This document shows, piece by piece, positions 7,037-10,813 of a stretch of 10,813 nucleotides of DNA. Position numbers and translations under genes: made by a program. The notes beneath the pieces were generated by a model that was not told where the DNA came from, made no database searches, and saw only the letters and a program-made list of their open reading frames with translations. Origin of the DNA: Planctomycetia bacterium (GTDB lineage: Bacteria > Planctomycetota > Planctomycetia > Gemmatales > Gemmataceae); contig JAKEEV010000115.1 of the NCBI GenBank assembly GCA_022616395.1, positions 1-10,813 on the forward strand, given 5' to 3'. Position 1 is the stretch's first letter. Each line of letters begins with the position of its first letter.

Positions 7037-7894
7037 ATGCGGACAATCGCGGTAATCAACCAGAAGGGCGGAGTCGGCAAGACGACTACCACCGTGAATC
7101 TCGCCGCGGCTTTGGCTCTGGCGGGCAAGCGCGTCTGCGTGCTCGATCTCGACCCGCAAGCACACGCCAGCACGCACCTGGGCGTTGAACCCGACGGCAC
7201 ACTCCCTTCGCTCTACGATGTGCTTGTTTCCAACAAGCCGCTGGCTGATGTGCGCCGATCCGTGAGCGACAACCTCTGGCTGGTGCCTTCAGACATCAAC
7301 CTCGCGGCGGCGGAAGTGGAACTGGCGGGCATCGTTGGCCGCGAAGTGATTCTGCGCGAAGCAATGGCTCAGGATCAGGGACGGTTCGACTTCATCCTGA
7401 TGGATTGCGGGCCCTCGCTCGGCGTTCTCACGCTCAACGCGCTGGCGGCCGCGGACGAAGTGTTCATTCCGCTTCAACCGCATTTCCTCGCGCTACACGG
7501 ACTCTCGAAGCTGCTGGAAACGACGGCGCTCGTCTCTCGGCGCATCAATCCGAAGCTCACCGTGACCGGCGTAATAGTCTGCCTCTATGACGCAGCCACG
7601 AAGCTCGCTCAGGAAGTGGTGCGCGATCTCGTGGCGTTCCTGGAACGCAGTCGTGGGGCAAATGTGCCGTGGGCGAAGGCTCGCGTCTTCGACACCAAGA
7701 TTCGGCGGAACATCAAGCTCGCGGAGTGCCCAAGTTTTGGCAAAAGTGTGTTCGCCTATGCTCCGAAAAGCTCAGGCGCTTCAGACTACGCCGCGCTTGC
7801 CAACGACGTGCTTGGTGCAAGTGTGATTGGACCCGTCAAGCTGACAGTGGAATCCCCGCAGCGCCAGACGACCCTCGAGCCGGCAGTGGGCTGA
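7037..7894 (+). CDS. ParA/Soj-family ATPase, orphan
   Basis: 285-residue ATPase of the ParA/MinD group, which binds ATP, dimerises and commonly positions chromosomes or large protein complexes. The deviant Walker A is KGGVGKTT (residues 10-17) with signature Lys10 and catalytic Lys15. Walker A' is VLDLDPQAH (35-43) and Walker B is FDFILMDCGPSLG (117-129). The C-terminal part has the Soj-like segment TKIRRNIKLAECPSFGKSVF (220-239) and ASDYAALANDV. It lacks the N-terminal helix-turn-helix of plasmid P1/F-type ParA. The chosen ATG has AGGA six bases upstream and the protein then begins directly with the first beta strand; the frame is open far upstream but that extension is not ParA-like. No parB or parS-like neighbour is present, so it may be either the chromosomal Soj with a distant ParB, or an orphan cargo-positioning ATPase. 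The last 20 or so residues are unconserved-looking. Confidence 0.88.
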   Translation: MRTIAVINQKGGVGKTTTTVNLAAALALAGKRVCVLDLDPQAHASTHLGVEPDGTLPSLYDVLVSNKPLADVRRSVSDNLWLVPSDINLAAAEVELAGIVGREVILREAMAQDQGRFDFILMDCGPSLGVLTLNALAAADEVFIPLQPHFLALHGLSKLLETTALVSRRINPKLTVTGVIVCLYDAATKLAQEVVRDLVAFLERSRGANVPWAKARVFDTKIRRNIKLAECPSFGKSVFAYAPKSSGASDYAALANDVLGASVIGPVKLTVESPQRQTTLEPAVG

Positions 7895-7897
7895 GGA

Positions 7898-10237
7898 TCA
7901 GCTCAGAGCCGGTTCCCCGACTGGCCCGTTTGCCGATTCCGTCTCGCGATTGGTGCGTGTCAGGATTGCCGCGAGGTAGAGCACGGCAACGATCAAGAGC
8001 AGCGCCTTGATTCCCGTCACGAACGTCACCGACTGCAATAACCCGCCAACGAGCGCTCCGATTAGGTTTGCTCCCAGAGCCGCGTCCTTGCGCTCGGCTG
8101 CAGCAAACGAGCGGATGAACACGATCCCGCTGAAGAGCATTGGCAGGCTGGTGAGCAACCCCACCACGGTCGCCTTCGCCGCATACGGGAGGAACGCGAA
8201 TCGGGAGAGGTCGAGGAAGTACAGCCCGATACAGGAGAACACCAGGAGTGCGTAAACCGGCTTCAGCGGCAGTTGGGGGAACCGGGCCGCGATCAGGTTG
8301 GCCAGCAGAATCATCACCATCACGCCGGAGATGATGACCGCATTCACCACCCATGTATTGCCCAGCACCACGGCTGCCTTGCTGATGTTCTGCACTTCCA
8401 GCAGCATGAACCCAGCGCCGAGGAAGAAGAAGTGCCAGCCATCGCGACCCCAACCGCCGGCTGCGGAGGACTTGCCAATCACGCGGCGGCCAAAGGCATA
8501 CAGCCCGATGAGCAGCACCCCAAGCAGGAAGTACAGCACGGGGATGGATGGCTTCTCCAGATACAGATACGGCCAGTCGTCGGTCGTCGCGCGCGTGCTT
8601 CCGGTCAGGTGAATCGGACGAGTCGCCTGCCACTGCTTCACCAGTTCGGCGAGTTTCGGATCGGCCGCGATCCGGGCTTCGACCGCCTCGCGGCTGTCTC
8701 CCATCACGAACAGCACTCCGCCCCACCCATACGAGTTGTTCGGCACGCGGAAAACCACCGGCTCGTGCCCAAACGCTTGTCGCAAAACCAGCGCCATGCG
8801 GTCGGCGATGTAGGGCTTGGCGACCTCGAAGCTGAGGACCGCGATCCCGCCCGGCTTGAGCAGAGATCGCACCTGATTGATGCTCTCCTGCGTGTAGACG
8901 TAGTGGTCGAGCCGGGCGTTGGTCATCGCGGTCGTCGTGTGCGAGTCGAGCAGGCCAAACGCGATCAGGTCGAACTGCTCGGTGCTGGTGGCGAAGTAAC
9001 TGCGCGCATCGTCATTAATCACCACGCAGCGCGGATCGTCGTAGGGCTTCTCCGGGTGGAACCGCTTGCCGAGTTCGATGATGCCAGGGTCGATCTCGAC
9101 AGCCACGACGCGGGCAGCTCCGTTGCGGAGCATCCCGGCGGCGTCGTTGCCGCTGCCAGCCCCGACGACGAGTACCTGTTGAGCTTGCGGATGCAACTTC
9201 ATCGGGATGTCGTACTGCGAATAGCCTCGCTGAGCCGGATCGAATCGCACCGGGTCGGCCGCGACCACTTCCGGCCGCAAATCCACCGTCGCCTGGTAGC
9301 CGGTGTTATTCACGCCGATGAACGTTCGCCCCGGCTCTGGTTTCGCGCCCGCACGTTTGCCGCGCAAGCGGTCGCCTTCGGGTGACTCATTGGCCCCCAC
9401 ACTCCCCAGGTCGCGCACGCTCAACTTCTGGTACGGGGTCCACCGGACTTCCTGGAAGCCGATCTCGATCCCCGCGAGAATCCCAAGGCCAAGGATTGTG
9501 GTCAGAAACACCCCGTCCCACACCTTCGACTTGCCTCCGCTGCCCACAAGCGGGATAACCGCGACCACGAACCCCAAGAACCACAACACCGGCGGCAGAT
9601 ACAGCGCGCTGGCCAGCACAAACAGCCAGATGCCGACCAGACTGCCGAAGACATTCACCGAGTACGCGGCGATTGTGTTCGGATGGTCCGACATGAGCCG
9701 CCCGAGCAATCGCCCGATCGGCACAAAGATTTGCCACAACAACACCATCAACCCAAACGTCAGGATCGCCCCAACCACCGGAGCGACGATTGAGTCCGAG
9801 GTACGCTCAACCCCGGTCCAGATGAGCAAGTCTGACACCCCGGCCAGTAGGCCGCTGATGTCTCCCAGAACGATCCGCGAAGTGGGTATCGCAAGAAGAG
9901 CCACGAGTATCGTCAGAGGAACCAGGACATCGCGCAGAGCAAACGCCCGTCTGCTGTCCCAGCAACCCATCCCCAGGCCGAGGAAACAGACAACCAGCAC
10001 GGTATTCTGTAGATACGCGAAGATGCGAATTTCGGTACTCACCCAGCGGATCAGCATCAGTTCGAGGAACAAACCCACGACACTGATGAGGAACAGGGCG
10101 AGTGTCCGCCGGTCGGTCAGGAAGCGGTCGGAATGATTGACCGGTGCAAGGGCAACTCCCCCGGCGGGAGGTGGAGTGGTGGTCAGCGCGGGGGCTTCGA
10201 CCACGCTGGACGTGGGCGTGGCGGTGGCATTGGTCAT
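7898..10237 (-). CDS. Polytopic membrane protein with spermidine-synthase-like SAM-binding domain
   Basis: 779-residue three-part protein. After a Pro/Thr/Ala-rich tail (1-40) come membrane segments around 45-65, 72-92, 102-120, 148-173, 190-215, 217-232 and 242-260. Residues about 340-560 form a Rossmann domain of the spermidine synthase/methyltransferase fold: nucleotide loop VLVVGAGSGNDAAG (355-368), ribose-binding acid in VAVEIDPGI (378-386), DDAR (409-412), FDLIAFGLLDSHTTTAM (422-438), then RLDHYVYTQESI and LLKPGGIAVLSF. Six or so more membrane segments follow (about 564-585, 601-617, 625-650, 658-680, 687-709, 722-760). Where aminopropyltransferases have a catalytic Asp in a DxxDP-like motif, this protein has LLDSHTT, so true spermidine synthesis is doubtful. 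It belongs with the large membrane proteins annotated 'spermidine synthase-like', whose substrate is unknown. The ATG has AAGG eight bases upstream. No polyamine-pathway gene is adjacent. Confidence 0.8.
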   Translation of the reverse strand: MTNATATPTSSVVEAPALTTTPPPAGGVALAPVNHSDRFLTDRRTLALFLISVVGLFLELMLIRWVSTEIRIFAYLQNTVLVVCFLGLGMGCWDSRRAFALRDVLVPLTILVALLAIPTSRIVLGDISGLLAGVSDLLIWTGVERTSDSIVAPVVGAILTFGLMVLLWQIFVPIGRLLGRLMSDHPNTIAAYSVNVFGSLVGIWLFVLASALYLPPVLWFLGFVVAVIPLVGSGGKSKVWDGVFLTTILGLGILAGIEIGFQEVRWTPYQKLSVRDLGSVGANESPEGDRLRGKRAGAKPEPGRTFIGVNNTGYQATVDLRPEVVAADPVRFDPAQRGYSQYDIPMKLHPQAQQVLVVGAGSGNDAAGMLRNGAARVVAVEIDPGIIELGKRFHPEKPYDDPRCVVINDDARSYFATSTEQFDLIAFGLLDSHTTTAMTNARLDHYVYTQESINQVRSLLKPGGIAVLSFEVAKPYIADRMALVLRQAFGHEPVVFRVPNNSYGWGGVLFVMGDSREAVEARIAADPKLAELVKQWQATRPIHLTGSTRATTDDWPYLYLEKPSIPVLYFLLGVLLIGLYAFGRRVIGKSSAAGGWGRDGWHFFFLGAGFMLLEVQNISKAAVVLGNTWVVNAVIISGVMVMILLANLIAARFPQLPLKPVYALLVFSCIGLYFLDLSRFAFLPYAAKATVVGLLTSLPMLFSGIVFIRSFAAAERKDAALGANLIGALVGGLLQSVTFVTGIKALLLIVAVLYLAAILTRTNRETESANGPVGEPALS

Positions 10238-10376
10238 GAAATGAACCTTCTCGAAGGCGGCAAGTCAGGAGCGGGGCGACGCGGCTGCTTCAGTCGCCGG
10301 AGGCCCGCGACACGACGACAGACGCCAAAAACGTAGAACACGGATTCCGCCCCGGCGCGAGAAACCGCGGCCCGCC

Positions 10377-10382
10377 TATACT
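10377..10382 (+). promoter_or_regulatory. -10 box (TATACT) of ybeY, leaderless arrangement
   Basis: TATACT differs from consensus TATAAT by one base. Its last base is seven positions before the A of the ybeY ATG, exactly where transcription normally starts, so the mRNA would begin at the start codon. Consistent with this, no Shine-Dalgarno sequence is visible before the ATG. No good -35 hexamer lies 16-18 bases upstream. Confidence 0.45.
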
Positions 10383-10388
10383 GACTTC

Positions 10389-10813
10389 ATGCTGCGTATC
10401 TCCATCGCCAACCCTTACGAATACCCACTGGAGTTTCAGAAACTCAAGGACGCCGCACGCGCTGTCCTCGAAGGCGAGGGCGTGAAGGCGTGCGAGGTGA
10501 CGCTGGCGTTCGTCGATAACGCCCACATTCACCGCCTCAACAAGCAGTTCCTCAATCACGACGAACCCACCGACGTGCTCACCTTCCCCTACAGCGATTC
10601 ACGCGCGAAAACGCTCGAAGGCGAAGTTGTGATCGGCTACGAGGTCGCGAAGGAGTACGCCACGGACCGCAACCACGACGTGAACCTGGAACTGGCGCTC
10701 TACGTCATCCACGGTTGCCTGCACCTGTGCGGTTACAGCGACTCCGACACCCCCGGCGAACGCGAAATGCGCGCAAAAGAACGCCACTATCTGACGAGGC
10801 TGGGCTTACCGGA
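10389..10813 (+). CDS. ybeY: Endoribonuclease YbeY, 5' part (cut by window edge)
   Basis: The first 141 codons of the UPF0054/YbeY family are present and the frame is still open at the edge. YbeY is a zinc-dependent single-strand endoribonuclease needed for 16S rRNA 3'-end maturation and ribosome quality control in the cytoplasm. Family landmarks are LNKQFLNHDEPTDVLTFPY (50-68), GEVVIGYEVA (78-87) and the metal site VIHGCLHLCGYSDSD (106-120), followed by EREMRAKERHYL (124-135). Two of the three zinc-binding His are present (108 and 112). The position of the third is Asp118; substitutions there also occur in other lineages (for example Bacteroidetes-type HGxLHLxGYKD, from memory). Typical family length is about 150-165 residues, so little is missing. 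There is no ribosome binding site, and a TATACT box lies six bases before the ATG. It is divergent from the large membrane protein gene, 151 bp away. Confidence 0.92.
   Translation, partial: MLRISIANPYEYPLEFQKLKDAARAVLEGEGVKACEVTLAFVDNAHIHRLNKQFLNHDEPTDVLTFPYSDSRAKTLEGEVVIGYEVAKEYATDRNHDVNLELALYVIHGCLHLCGYSDSDTPGEREMRAKERHYLTRLGLP

Noticed and set aside
8273..10136. Plus-strand frames of 370 and 277 codons opposite the membrane methyltransferase-like gene
   Set aside because: The minus strand has coherent membrane segments and SAM-binding motifs; these plus-strand products have low-complexity, Arg/His/Pro-rich compositions.

Overview
The window looks like a chromosomal segment from a planctomycete, most likely of the Gemmata group (Gemmataceae). 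This rests on four things: a high-GC composition; an exported beta-helix protein opening with the 'VEQVEDRVVPA' type motif common on exported proteins of that group; a type III glutamine synthetase (GlnN); and a Tat-type intradiol dioxygenase and small lipoprotein cytochrome c of the kinds common in these genomes. The assignment comes from reading proteins by eye, not from a database search.

Layout. Positions 1-292 hold no convincing gene. On the minus strand, read right to left, come a lipoprotein cytochrome c (1665-2015), a four-helix membrane protein of unknown function (1172-1639, 25 bp after the cytochrome) and an intradiol ring-cleavage dioxygenase with a twin-arginine leader (293-976). 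The first two are probably one transcription unit; the dioxygenase follows after a 195-bp gap. Divergent to them on the plus strand are a beta-helix surface/exported protein (2307-3305), whose natural start appears to lie at 2233 in another frame across a run of seven C, and a secreted PDZ-domain protein (3389-4486). An unusually long, perfect 27-bp inverted repeat (4488-4553) sits directly after that gene and separates it from the convergent glnN (4600-6783, minus).

Divergent from glnN is an orphan ParA/Soj-type ATPase (7037-7894, plus). It runs tail to tail, with 3 bp between the stop codons, into a large membrane protein carrying a spermidine-synthase-like SAM-binding domain (7898-10237, minus). 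The window closes with the 5' part of the 16S rRNA-processing endoribonuclease gene ybeY (10389 to the edge, plus), which has a TATACT box placed so that its mRNA would be leaderless.

The genes do not form one pathway. They are a mixture of housekeeping functions (glnN, ybeY, ParA) and cell-envelope or exported proteins (dioxygenase, cytochrome, beta-helix protein, PDZ protein, membrane methyltransferase-like protein). I see no CRISPR array, tRNA, rRNA, insertion sequence, phage gene or recognisable defence system. The points most worth a second look are the poly-C frame break in the beta-helix gene, the 27-bp palindromic element, and the leaderless arrangement and altered metal ligand of ybeY.
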